The notes under the pieces: model-generated | The model's database searches: none | The model's input: only the letters and a program-made list of their open reading frames with translations | Told to the model about the DNA's origin: nothing | Shown: positions 54,772-63,214 of the stretch, piece after piece | Layout: each line of letters opens with the position of its first letter | Numbering within the stretch: position 1 is the first letter of the stretch | DNA from: Clostridium sp. | Lineage (GTDB): Bacteria; Bacillota; Clostridia; Lachnospirales; Lachnospiraceae | Assembly (NCBI GenBank): GCA_023664605.1 | Contig: JAMPFF010000001.1 | Location: 112,206-176,205, forward strand | Length of the DNA: 64,000 nucleotides | Direction: 5' to 3' | Translations under genes and position numbers: made by a program

Positions 54772-56080
54772 GGCGTTTTTTGTACCAGGTGCAGACGCCT
54801 TTATTCGACAGACCAGAGAGCATCAGGGTAGGACGTTCCAGTTCCCTATCCCATGCAGGAGAGGCAATAATCGTTTCCGTTATTGTTCCGTATTGAATGG
54901 TAAGCGTATGTCCGCTTACCATTTTCCATGTGCCGACAATGGAGCAGCATTCCATACGCCCGTTTTCCATAAGGTGCATCGGATGGGCGCACATAATGCC
55001 CTGTGGAACGGACGGCGTCAAAGCAATTCTTTCATAGGAACCAAGCATATCGTTTTCCGATAATGTTTGGAGCGTTTCGCCCGCGTAAGGCTGCGCCGCG
55101 GCAATCAGCCATTCGTCAGGCGTTAAGTAAAGTTGGCGGATCTGCATGGTGGAGGGTTCCGGTTCGCTCTTAAAGTTCATTTCCCGAATATGGGAAACCA
55201 GAAACATTCTGCCGTCGTCATCCTGCAGAACGGAGTTATGGCCGGGAGCCATATACGGTGTACCGTCAAACCACCGATATCCGCAGGAAATCATAAGGCC
55301 GACAGAGCAGTCCTCATCATCAATATCAGTCATATCACGTCCATGGAAATCATAGAACGGGCCAGTGATGTTCCGGCTTCTGCCGATTCGGATATTATAA
55401 TCGCTTTTTAATGAACCATAGGATACAAAAAGGTAATAGTATTTTGTTTCGGGATGATAAATCATATAAGGACCTTCTATGGAGCAGTCCGTCCAGGAGG
55501 GGCGTCTAGCTACACAGATGCCGATACCGTCCTCGGCGGTAAGCCCTGTTTCCTTATCCAGCAAAAGCATATGGCATCCGCCCCAGAAAGAGCCATAAAG
55601 AAGATACTGTCTGCCATTTTCGGCGTCTTTGATGATATTGGCATCGATGGCATTTACCGGCAGCGCGTCGCTTGTCTTGAGTACGCAGCCGCGCGGGATA
55701 AACGGGCCTTCGGGAGAGTCGGAGACGGCAAGGAAAATACAGGACTGCCTTACTCCCCAGGAGGAGTTGGAACAGTACAGGCGGTATTCCGCCCCGACTT
55801 GGACAATGTCGGGGGCCCAGATATCATGGCTTTTCGTCCAGTTGACGGATTCTTCGGGCGGGTCATTTACAACCTTGCCAAGGCTTTCCCAATGCAGTAA
55901 GTCTTGGGAACGCTTGCAGATAGCACCGGTGCTGTATATGTAATAGTTATGGCTGACCGGGTCATGATAGATGGCGGGATCATGTGTCATCCACAGACCC
56001 GGAAGGTCACGGTCTTTTGTCAGATGTTCCGGTTTGGGCGGTTCTGTCGGCGGTTTTTGCGGATAATGGATATGTGTCAT
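54764..56080 (-). CDS. GH43 endo-arabinanase-like enzyme, intracellular
   Basis: A 438-residue GH43 glycosidase without signal peptide: propeller domain (1-330) with Asp in WMTHDPAIYHD, Asp in NAIDANIIKD, Glu in CSIEGPYMIYH and MAPGHNSVLQDDDG, followed by a C-terminal beta domain (GTWKMVSGHTLTIQYGT) as in arabinan endo-1,5-alpha-L-arabinosidases (GH43_4/5). Cytosolic location suggests action on imported arabino-oligosaccharides. ATG 56080 has AGGAGG upstream. Its 3' end overlaps that of the GGDEF gene by 8 bases (convergent); it is divergent from the secreted GH43. Confidence 0.88.
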   Translation of the reverse strand: MTHIHYPQKPPTEPPKPEHLTKDRDLPGLWMTHDPAIYHDPVSHNYYIYSTGAICKRSQDLLHWESLGKVVNDPPEESVNWTKSHDIWAPDIVQVGAEYRLYCSNSSWGVRQSCIFLAVSDSPEGPFIPRGCVLKTSDALPVNAIDANIIKDAENGRQYLLYGSFWGGCHMLLLDKETGLTAEDGIGICVARRPSWTDCSIEGPYMIYHPETKYYYLFVSYGSLKSDYNIRIGRSRNITGPFYDFHGRDMTDIDDEDCSVGLMISCGYRWFDGTPYMAPGHNSVLQDDDGRMFLVSHIREMNFKSEPEPSTMQIRQLYLTPDEWLIAAAQPYAGETLQTLSENDMLGSYERIALTPSVPQGIMCAHPMHLMENGRMECCSIVGTWKMVSGHTLTIQYGTITETIIASPAWDRELERPTLMLSGLSNKGVCTWYKKRPS

Positions 56081-56121
56081 GGATGTTCCTCCTTGTATTT
56101 TCATTCTGATAATTTTATATC

Positions 56122-56150
56122 AGTATAAATGATAAGGCAAATATTATCAA
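56122..56150 (-). promoter_or_regulatory. Promoter of the minus-strand GH43 gene
   Basis: Minus strand: TTGATA (56150-56145), 17 bases, TATACT (56127-56122). Confidence 0.6.
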
Positions 56151-56165
56151 TTACTTTGCTTTTAC

Positions 56166-56194
56166 TTGCATAAATTGGGCAATATGTATACAAT
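56166..56194 (+). promoter_or_regulatory. Promoter of the secreted GH43 gene
   Basis: TTGCAT (56166-56171), 17 bases, TACAAT (56189-56194). The early transcribed region carries ATAATTTAGATTA (56213-56225), shared with the promoter at 49962, a possible regulator site. Confidence 0.6.
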
Positions 56195-56240
56195 GTTTAA
56201 TAGATATTGAAAATAATTTAGATTATTGTGGAGGTATAAG

Positions 56241-57749
56241 ATGAAAGGGAAAAAGTTTTTATTGTGCGGACTGGTATTTGCCGCTCTTTCGACAGCTCTT
56301 ATCGGCTGCGGAAAACTGCAGGGAAAAGACGTCTCGGAAATAGAGCAGGGTAATACGGTTGTCGGTATATCCGTACATGACCCGTCTATCGTGAAAGCGG
56401 ACGGTACATATTATATTTTCGGTTCCCATATGGAAGCGGCGAAAAGCAGCGATTTAGTAAAGTGGGAATCGTTTGCAAGCGGTGTAAACGCAAGCAATCC
56501 TTTATTTGACAATCTTTTTGATGAAGATATGAAAGCTTTTGCCTATGTGGGAAATTATGTGGAGGGCGGTTACGCGGTGTGGGCGCCGGACGTTATTTAT
56601 AATGAGACCATGGGAAAATGGGTGATGTATTTTTCCACCAGCCATGACTGGCGCACTTCCAATATCTGTTTTGCCGTTGCGGACGAGATTACGGGTCCTT
56701 ACAGTTATGTGGATACGCTTATTTATTCCGGATTTACCTCTATGACGGCGGATAATACAAACTTAAAAGAGATTATGGGAGAGGATGTAAAGGTAACGGA
56801 CTATCTGCAGTCGGCGGAATATAATCATTTGAATTATCCGAATTGTATCGACCCTACTGTTTTCTATGATAAGGACGGTATTATGTGGATGGTTTATGGT
56901 TCATGGTCGGGTGGTATCTGGCTTTTGCAGATAGATGAGAAAACGGGCTACCCTATTCACCCGGAAGCGGACGAGGCGGCGCATGTAGACCGTTATTTTG
57001 GCAAATATCTGATTGGCGGTCTGCACAATTCCTGTGAGGGTCCGTACATATTCTATGATGAAGAGAGCGACTATTATTATCTGTTAGTTTCCTACGGTGG
57101 ACTGACGAGAGAGGGCGGTTATCAGATTCGCTGCTTCCGTTCAAAACAGGTGGACGGAGAGTATCTGGACGCTTCGGGCAATACATTCGGATATACGGCG
57201 CAGCATTCTCCGTTTGGCGTGAAAATGATGGGTAATTATAAACTGCCCAGCTTAAAGACGGCTTATATGGCGCCCGGGCATTGTTCGGCGTTGGTGGACG
57301 AGGATGGAAAACGCTATCTGGTATATCATCAGCGTTTTGATAACGGTTCGGAATATCATGAACCACGAGTACATAGAATGTTTGTGAATAAAGACGGCTG
57401 GCTGGTTGCCGCGCCGTTTATGGTCAACGGGGAAAGCCAGAAAGAAGGCGGTTATACCGCAAAAGACGTCGAAGGAAAATGGTATCTGCTCAATCATGGA
57501 ACGGATATTGGCGCGGATATTCATGAAGGGAAAGAAGTCACGCTAAAAGGCGGTTCGCTTTCGGGCAGCGAGGAACTTTCAGGCAGTTATGAACTGGACG
57601 AGGGAACCTGTTATATGCGTATCGTACAAGACGGCATTACCTATGAGGGCGTGCTGACAGATATGGTGGATGAGGCGGGAAACAGCGTCAGATGCTTCAT
57701 GGGAGTCGGCGAAAACAATGAAACCGTCTGGGCGGTTATGTATTTGTAA
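56241..57749 (+). CDS. Secreted GH43 endo-arabinanase lipoprotein
   Basis: A 502-residue lipoprotein (signal ending ALIGCG) with a GH43 propeller: Asp in VHDPSIVKADGTYYIFGSH, Asp in NCIDPTVFYD, Glu in NSCEGPYIFYDEE, and MAPGHCSALVDEDG, then a C-terminal beta domain (VEGKWYLLNHG, GSYELDEGTCYMRIV) typical of endo-1,5-alpha-L-arabinanases. Anchored on the cell surface, it would cut arabinan into oligosaccharides for the adjacent ABC importer. GGAGGT precedes ATG 56241. Confidence 0.9.
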   Translation: MKGKKFLLCGLVFAALSTALIGCGKLQGKDVSEIEQGNTVVGISVHDPSIVKADGTYYIFGSHMEAAKSSDLVKWESFASGVNASNPLFDNLFDEDMKAFAYVGNYVEGGYAVWAPDVIYNETMGKWVMYFSTSHDWRTSNICFAVADEITGPYSYVDTLIYSGFTSMTADNTNLKEIMGEDVKVTDYLQSAEYNHLNYPNCIDPTVFYDKDGIMWMVYGSWSGGIWLLQIDEKTGYPIHPEADEAAHVDRYFGKYLIGGLHNSCEGPYIFYDEESDYYYLLVSYGGLTREGGYQIRCFRSKQVDGEYLDASGNTFGYTAQHSPFGVKMMGNYKLPSLKTAYMAPGHCSALVDEDGKRYLVYHQRFDNGSEYHEPRVHRMFVNKDGWLVAAPFMVNGESQKEGGYTAKDVEGKWYLLNHGTDIGADIHEGKEVTLKGGSLSGSEELSGSYELDEGTCYMRIVQDGITYEGVLTDMVDEAGNSVRCFMGVGENNETVWAVMYL

Positions 57750-57841
57750 TCTATATTTTTAATATTTATTATAGAGTAATGCGCGTTTAGTTTAAAGGTT
57801 TTGAAAAAATAAAAATAGTTTAATGAAATTTAAAATATATA

Positions 57842-57871
57842 TTGACAAGACAGGCGCGTACATTGTACTAT
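57842..57871 (+). promoter_or_regulatory. Promoter of the sugar importer operon
   Basis: TTGACA (57842-57847), 18 bases, TACTAT (57866-57871). The leader then contains GATTAGATAAAAAC, loosely similar to the shared TTTAGATTA motif. Confidence 0.65.
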
Positions 57872-57955
57872 ATGTATAGCAGATTAGATAAAAACAGAAG
57901 CGATTCTGTAAAATCTGTATAAACGATAACAGAAATTTTAAAAAGGAGGTTTACT

Positions 57956-59464
57956 ATGAAAAAGAAGTTAGTTAGTGTTATGCTCGCATCGGCATTGGTA
58001 GTTTCTAGCCTTGCAGGATGCGGAAACTCCGGAAGCGATTCCACCGGCGACAGCAGTGCGGCTGCAGACAGCAGCGCAGACACAGCGGGGGGGGACACAA
58101 CGGAGAAAGTTGGAGCGCAGATTACCGTTGACCAGTCCGCAACGGATAATGTTGCGGTAGAGGGCGAATTTGGCGACGCCGACCTTACCGTATTTATTTA
58201 CGCGCAGGACCATGAGAAAGCGGTATATCAGTCATTGATTGATAAATTTATGGAATCGACGGGAGCAAACGTTACTTTTGAAGTAACTACTGCTGATGAA
58301 TATGGTCAGAAAATCCTTGCTTACAAAGCGGCAGGTGATATGCCTGACATTATCTATGTAGGACCTGATACGGTGGCAGCGAATGTAGACGACGGCTACA
58401 TACTTCCTCTGGATGATTATGTTTCGGCAGAGACCATCAACGACTTATGGCCTGCAATCTCATCCGCATATCGTTATGATGGAAAAGAAGCAGGTTCCGG
58501 TCCGATTTACTGCTTACCGAAAGACTTGTCCACTTTTGCATTCGCCTATAATAAGACCTTGTTTGACGAAGCGGGCGTAGAATATCCCGACCCGGAAAAT
58601 CCGTACACATGGGAAGAATTTCTTGAAGTATGCGGCAAGCTGACGATTGATAAAGACGGCGACGGCGAAATTGATCAGTGGGGATGTGCAAACGCGCTTC
58701 AGTGGGCGCTCGACGCTTTCATCTATACAAACGGCGGTCACTTCTTAAATGATGATTATACACAGGTTGTTATCGACGGACAGACAGAGTTTGTTGACGC
58801 GTTCCAGTATTTTGCAGATTTAACCTGCAAATATGGCGTAACACCTACCGTTGAGCAGGATACGGCTCTTGGCGGATACCAGAGATGGTTAGACGGTCAG
58901 ATTGGTTTCTACGCATGTGGTACATGGGATGTAGGCGCATTCATGGACGAGAATACATTCCCTTATGAGTGGGGTCTGTGCGCATGGCCTGTAGGTTCTA
59001 CAGGAGTATCCATGACACGTAACGGTTCCGTAGGTTTTGCAATTTCCGCAGATACGGAATATCCGGAAGCGGCAGCGGCTTTGATTACGCTGTTCTCAAC
59101 AGACTTAGAGGGTCAGAGAGTATTGTCCGGTGAGACAACAGGCGCATCTTTGCAGATTCCGAATATCATGAGTTATGCAAAGGGTGATTTCAAAGACAGA
59201 ATCGCTGACGGTACGATTCCTTACGGCGACAATGTAGACGTTATCTTCAATTACATCGAGGGAACCGATAAGTATGAAGGTATTTTCGTTGAGACAACTT
59301 ATACCTACAATGCCGACTGGTGGAATGAGTTCTTAAGCGGCGGCTATGAGTATGTATTAACAGGTGAAAAGACTGCGGCAGAGTACTGTGCGGAAGTACA
59401 GCCCGCAATGCAGGCAGCGCTTGATAATGCAAACGAAATGAAAGCAGCGGCAAGCGGACAGTAA
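57956..59464 (+). CDS. Sugar ABC transporter substrate-binding lipoprotein (family 1)
   Basis: A 502-residue solute-binding lipoprotein: lipobox LAGC (C22), Ser/Asp/Ala-rich linker, then an SBP_bac_1 fold (LTVFIYAQDHEKAVYQSLID, AGDMPDIIYVGPDT, IYCLPKDLSTFAFAYNKTLF, NPYTWEEFLEVCGKL, GFYACGTWDVGAF). It binds an oligosaccharide, by context an arabino-oligosaccharide, for the two permeases that follow. AAGGAGG precedes the ATG. Confidence 0.92.
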   Translation: MKKKLVSVMLASALVVSSLAGCGNSGSDSTGDSSAAADSSADTAGGDTTEKVGAQITVDQSATDNVAVEGEFGDADLTVFIYAQDHEKAVYQSLIDKFMESTGANVTFEVTTADEYGQKILAYKAAGDMPDIIYVGPDTVAANVDDGYILPLDDYVSAETINDLWPAISSAYRYDGKEAGSGPIYCLPKDLSTFAFAYNKTLFDEAGVEYPDPENPYTWEEFLEVCGKLTIDKDGDGEIDQWGCANALQWALDAFIYTNGGHFLNDDYTQVVIDGQTEFVDAFQYFADLTCKYGVTPTVEQDTALGGYQRWLDGQIGFYACGTWDVGAFMDENTFPYEWGLCAWPVGSTGVSMTRNGSVGFAISADTEYPEAAAALITLFSTDLEGQRVLSGETTGASLQIPNIMSYAKGDFKDRIADGTIPYGDNVDVIFNYIEGTDKYEGIFVETTYTYNADWWNEFLSGGYEYVLTGEKTAAEYCAEVQPAMQAALDNANEMKAAASGQ

Positions 59465-59476
59465 AATATAAAAGAC

Positions 59477-59506
59477 AGGTGCGGAGACATAGGGGTTTCC
59501 GCACCT
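59477..59506 (+). terminator. Intercistronic hairpin after the binding-protein gene
   Basis: AGGTGCGGA (59477-59485) pairs with TCCGCACCT (59498-59506), followed by CATTTTATC. The weak T tail suggests partial termination or 3'-end protection, giving more binding protein than permease. Confidence 0.65.
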
Positions 59507-59541
59507 CATTTTATCAATAGAGATGGTAGAAAGGTGACATT

Positions 59542-60483
59542 ATGGATTCTAAAACGGGTAAAAAACAAAAAAGTAAATTGTCTGCAATGGCAAAACGCGA
59601 AGAAAAGTGGGGGCTTTTGTTTGTTGCGGCACCGGCGCTGGGATTTCTTATTTTTATGCTTTACCCCATTATTTTTGCTTTTCTGACGAGTTTGACGACT
59701 TGGAACGGGGCAAAGGGATTTCAAGGAATGCTGGACCGCTTCTGCGGTTTTGATAACTATGTGAAATTATTTGCGGATAAAAAATTCTGGCAGACGCTTG
59801 TTACCACGATTATTTATCTGCTTGGTATTCCCATTGGTATGATATTCGGACTGCTTTGTGCCATGGGTATGAACCGGAAAATTCCGGGCGTACGGGTATT
59901 GCGTACAATGTATTATGTACCCGTTATTTCTTCACTGGTATCCGTGTCGATTTTGTGGGCATGGGTATATAACTATGATTACGGTCTTCTGAATACAATC
60001 ATCAAGACACTGACCGGACTGCATGGTCCAAACTGGCTTGGTGACGAAGTGTTGATAAAGGTATCCATGATTATCTTTATGGTTTGGAAAGGTCTGGGTA
60101 CTTCGATTATTCTCTATCTTGCCGGGCTTCAAAATATACCTCGGTCTTATTATGAAGCCGCCATGGTAGACGGAGCCAGCGGCTGGCAGAAGTTTAGAAG
60201 TATTACGCTGCCTCTGCTTTCTCCCGTAACATTTTACATACTGGTAACGACATTAATCGGCGGATTCCAGGTTTTCGTAGAGGTTCAGGTTATGACGCCT
60301 TCCGGAAACGGCGGAATCGGTTACAGCGCGGCTACAATCGTATTCTATCTGTATCAGAAAGCTTTTGAGAGCTACCAGCTTGGATATGCAAGTACCATCG
60401 CGGTTATTCTTGCAATTATTATCTTTATCATTACGCTGATTAACTTTGTCGGTCAGGATAAATGGGTTAAGACCATGGATTAG
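59542..60483 (+). CDS. Sugar ABC transporter permease (MsmF/UgpA-like)
   Basis: A 313-residue six-helix permease with EAA motif EAAMVDGASGWQKF and the N-terminal LLFVAAPALGFLIFMLYPII helix. It pairs with the next gene as the channel of the importer. No ATPase gene is present in the locus, so a shared MsmK/MsmX-type ATPase encoded elsewhere is expected (established for CUT1 importers). Confidence 0.92.
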   Translation: MDSKTGKKQKSKLSAMAKREEKWGLLFVAAPALGFLIFMLYPIIFAFLTSLTTWNGAKGFQGMLDRFCGFDNYVKLFADKKFWQTLVTTIIYLLGIPIGMIFGLLCAMGMNRKIPGVRVLRTMYYVPVISSLVSVSILWAWVYNYDYGLLNTIIKTLTGLHGPNWLGDEVLIKVSMIIFMVWKGLGTSIILYLAGLQNIPRSYYEAAMVDGASGWQKFRSITLPLLSPVTFYILVTTLIGGFQVFVEVQVMTPSGNGGIGYSAATIVFYLYQKAFESYQLGYASTIAVILAIIIFIITLINFVGQDKWVKTMD

Positions 60484-60493
60484 GAGGGGTGAA

Positions 60494-61360
60494 ATGAAAA
60501 ATAAAGACCAGTTGTCATCAGGGATAACATCCCAAAAGGAAAAAACAATTAATATTATCGTCTTTATCCTGCTTGCGCTTGGCGCGGTAGTCATGGTATT
60601 CCCGTTCTTTTATATGGTAATGACCTCTTTTATGACGAAGAACCAGTATTTGTCAGGGCAGTTAAGAGTCATTCCGGATCCCTGGGTATGGGGAAAATAT
60701 TCGGAAGTCATGGCAAAAGGTAATTTTATTTCCGGTATTTTAAATACGGTTAAGGTGGAAGTGCCGGTATTATTGATTGGCGGATTTACCTCCTCTCTGG
60801 CGGCGTTTGCGTTTGCCAAGATGAATTTCAGGGGTAAAGGAGCCATCTTTATGGGGCTTTTGGCAACTATCATGATTCCTTTTGCGGTTATCATGATTCC
60901 CCAGTATGTCATGTTTACCAAATTTGGATGGACGGATACGTTGCTGCCGTTGATTATACCGCCATGTTTTGGCAATATCAGCATGGTATTTTTCCTGCGT
61001 CAGAACTTATCCAGTATACCGAATGACCTAATGGATGCGGCAAAACTGGACGGATGCGGATATTTCCGTACTTTTGCGCAGATATTCTTCCCTTTGATGA
61101 AAGGCGCGGTAGGCACGCAGTTGACATTGTGGTTTATGGCGATTTGGAACGATTATCTGGCGCCGACTATCTTCCTTAGAAGCGAAGCGAACTGGACGTT
61201 GCAGGTAGTTATCCGCTCATTCAATACATATTATTCCATTCAGAGTGATTACGCGCTGATTATGGCGGCTTCCGTTATCGCCATGCTGCCTACGATTATA
61301 TTATTCTTCTGCTTCCAGAGAGTTATCATTGAATCAGTGGCAATCAGCGGTATTAAATAA
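60494..61360 (+). CDS. Sugar ABC transporter permease (MsmG/UgpE-like)
   Basis: A 288-residue CUT1-family permease with six helices and EAA-type motif DAAKLDGCGYFRTFAQIFFP. Conserved FPFFYMVMTSF and RVIIESVAISGIK ends match the family. ATG 60494 has AGGAGGGG upstream, 10 bases after the first permease. Confidence 0.92.
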   Translation: MKNKDQLSSGITSQKEKTINIIVFILLALGAVVMVFPFFYMVMTSFMTKNQYLSGQLRVIPDPWVWGKYSEVMAKGNFISGILNTVKVEVPVLLIGGFTSSLAAFAFAKMNFRGKGAIFMGLLATIMIPFAVIMIPQYVMFTKFGWTDTLLPLIIPPCFGNISMVFFLRQNLSSIPNDLMDAAKLDGCGYFRTFAQIFFPLMKGAVGTQLTLWFMAIWNDYLAPTIFLRSEANWTLQVVIRSFNTYYSIQSDYALIMAASVIAMLPTIILFFCFQRVIIESVAISGIK

Positions 61361-61371
61361 ATGGAGATTGA

Positions 61372-62007
61372 ATGATGTCAAATTCACCTGTTATTGCGTT
61401 CTTAAATAAATTGACAGATTTAATTCTATTAAATGTTCTTTTGATAATATGCTGCCTCCCCGTCGTTACGGCGGGGGCGGCTGTTACCGCGGCATATTAC
61501 GTCAGCATTACTTCTATCCGCTGTGGAGACGGTTATGTGGTAAAACGTTTTTTCGCCAGTTTCAGAAAAAATTTTAGACAGATTACGCCGATATGGATTG
61601 GAATTGTTATATGCGGCGTTATTTTAGCGCTTAATTTGCTTTTTTGGTATCGAATGGGAACTCCGTTTGGAAAAATCATGTTTATCGTCAGTGCGGTTGT
61701 AACATTCCTGTTATTCATATGGGTTTTATGGATATTTCCCGTATTTGCGAAATTGGAGGGAAAGAGCGGAGAACTTCTAAAAAACGCCATAGCGTTTGCA
61801 ATAGGGTATCTGCCTTATACGGCAATTATATTGGTTATTACGGGAGCCGTTATTTATGCGAATCTTGTTTCGCTGGCGGCGAACAGTATTATGTTATTTG
61901 TCGGATTCGCACTTTTATACTATGTACAGTCTTTCTTTTTCTATCGGGTTTTTATGAACCATATTGATGAAAAATATGACGATTTTGACAAACCGGAGGA
62001 AAATTAA
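61372..62007 (+). CDS. YesL/DUF624-family membrane protein
   Basis: A 211-residue (or one less, as ATG ATG is doubled) membrane protein with about five helices: LNKLTDLILLNVLLIICCLP, VTAAYYVSITSIRCGDGYV, VKRFFASFRKNFRQ match the DUF624/YesL family, often encoded with CUT1 importers such as rhamnogalacturonan loci. Function unknown. Its stop overlaps that of the convergent regulator by four bases. Confidence 0.88.
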   Translation: MMSNSPVIAFLNKLTDLILLNVLLIICCLPVVTAGAAVTAAYYVSITSIRCGDGYVVKRFFASFRKNFRQITPIWIGIVICGVILALNLLFWYRMGTPFGKIMFIVSAVVTFLLFIWVLWIFPVFAKLEGKSGELLKNAIAFAIGYLPYTAIILVITGAVIYANLVSLAANSIMLFVGFALLYYVQSFFFYRVFMNHIDEKYDDFDKPEEN

Positions 62008-62954
62008 TTGTTTTCGTTATTTTCTTCAGAAACAAATTCAGCGATAGGACTGTAATTAATCCGTACGTCGATGTCCTGATTATAGTTGCCGAAACTTTTT
62101 CCAAAAATAGTCAAACCGCCAACGTGTTCCGCATCCTCTTCCACTTCCAGCCTGAATTTAATCGTACTGCGGTAATCAAAATCAAATTCATTAACAGATA
62201 CGTCAGATACCTGCAGACCGTCAATAAACGTTCCTCTTTTATTAATAACAAGAATTTTTAACATGCCGTATTGATTCCAGTTTGGATACCACCAGTCAGG
62301 GGTAAAAATTCCCTTTACCTGTCCGAAATCGCCGGGACTTGTCCATGTGGCAATTTTTTTGCCATTAATTTTAAAAGAAATATCGGATGGCCAGATATCG
62401 TTAATGCCGGGAGCCTCGGAACTGATTTCCAAAGATATGGTAATCTGGTCGATTTTCTGTCCATACGGAATAAAGTTTGGCACAATATACTCCACATAGC
62501 CTTTGGTAAACCATAAAATGTCCGCTTCGTATCTTCCGGGATGGGCGAAATATCTGGTATCGTCCACTTCCCCGATAAGAGCCGTATTAGAGGCGATACC
62601 GCAGGTGGGATATACGTCGTAGTCCGTAAAGTGACCCACTTTCAGGCTGGTTTGGTAAATATTTTTAAAATCTTCCTGTGTGTCTATGTCTATCAGAATT
62701 TTATCCAGGTATACGGAGCATTTTTTCTGGTTTCCATGACCGGAGGATTCGTTAGATATGGAAACGATACCGCAGTCCTCCAATTTTTTGATATGGTTCG
62801 TTAATGCGCCGTTTGTGATATTAAGCCTGTTTGCCAGTTCGTTCATGTTGATGCCGCGGTTTTCAAGAAGAATTTTGACAATTTCGATTCTGATTTCAGA
62901 GCCTAACGCCTTAAATATTTCAAGGCCGTCGTCCAATGATTTAATATGTAACAT
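62004..62954 (-). CDS. ArsR-type regulator with large C-terminal beta-rich domain
   Basis: A 316-residue transcription factor. Residues 1-90 are a winged helix of ArsR type (GLEIFKALGSEIRIEIVKIL, MNELANRLNITNGALTNHIK, LEDCGIVS), without the metal-binding cysteines of ArsR. Residues 95-316 are beta-rich (EADILWFTKGYVEYIVPNFI, WPSDISFKINGKKIATWTSP, DWWYPNWNQYG) and likely bind a sugar or interact with another protein. Convergent with the transporter operon, it is the obvious local regulator of the arabinan genes. ATG 62954 has GGAGGAT-type spacing (TGGAGGATAAAA). Confidence 0.85.
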   Translation of the reverse strand: MLHIKSLDDGLEIFKALGSEIRIEIVKILLENRGINMNELANRLNITNGALTNHIKKLEDCGIVSISNESSGHGNQKKCSVYLDKILIDIDTQEDFKNIYQTSLKVGHFTDYDVYPTCGIASNTALIGEVDDTRYFAHPGRYEADILWFTKGYVEYIVPNFIPYGQKIDQITISLEISSEAPGINDIWPSDISFKINGKKIATWTSPGDFGQVKGIFTPDWWYPNWNQYGMLKILVINKRGTFIDGLQVSDVSVNEFDFDYRSTIKFRLEVEEDAEHVGGLTIFGKSFGNYNQDIDVRINYSPIAEFVSEENNENN

Positions 62955-63028
62955 TTTTATCCTCCAAGTCTGTTATTATGCTGTCCGGCATGGAATGTTT
63001 TAGAGTTTATTAAAATATCCTGTTTTTT

Positions 63029-63057
63029 ATTATATAGCATAAAATCCGTATGTGCAA
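63029..63057 (-). promoter_or_regulatory. Promoter of the ArsR-type regulator
   Basis: Minus strand: TTGCAC (63057-63052), 17 bases, TATAAT (63034-63029), 75 bases before the ATG. TTTAGATAAATTTAAATT lies just upstream (63101-63118). Confidence 0.65.
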
Positions 63058-63140
63058 TACTTCATTCGTTTATTCTAAAGATAGAGGGTTTTATATGTTT
63101 AGATAAATTTAAATTATTTGGAAGAAACCCGGTTTCTGAT

Positions 63141-63169
63141 TTGACATAACAGGGTGAAAATGATAACCT
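63141..63169 (+). promoter_or_regulatory. Promoter of the rhomboid gene
   Basis: TTGACA (63141-63146), 17 bases, TAACCT (63164-63169), 46 bases before the ATG. Confidence 0.55.
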
Positions 63170-63214
63170 TATGACTTAAGGGAAAAGGGTATATCTGATA
63201 AGGATGATATCGTT

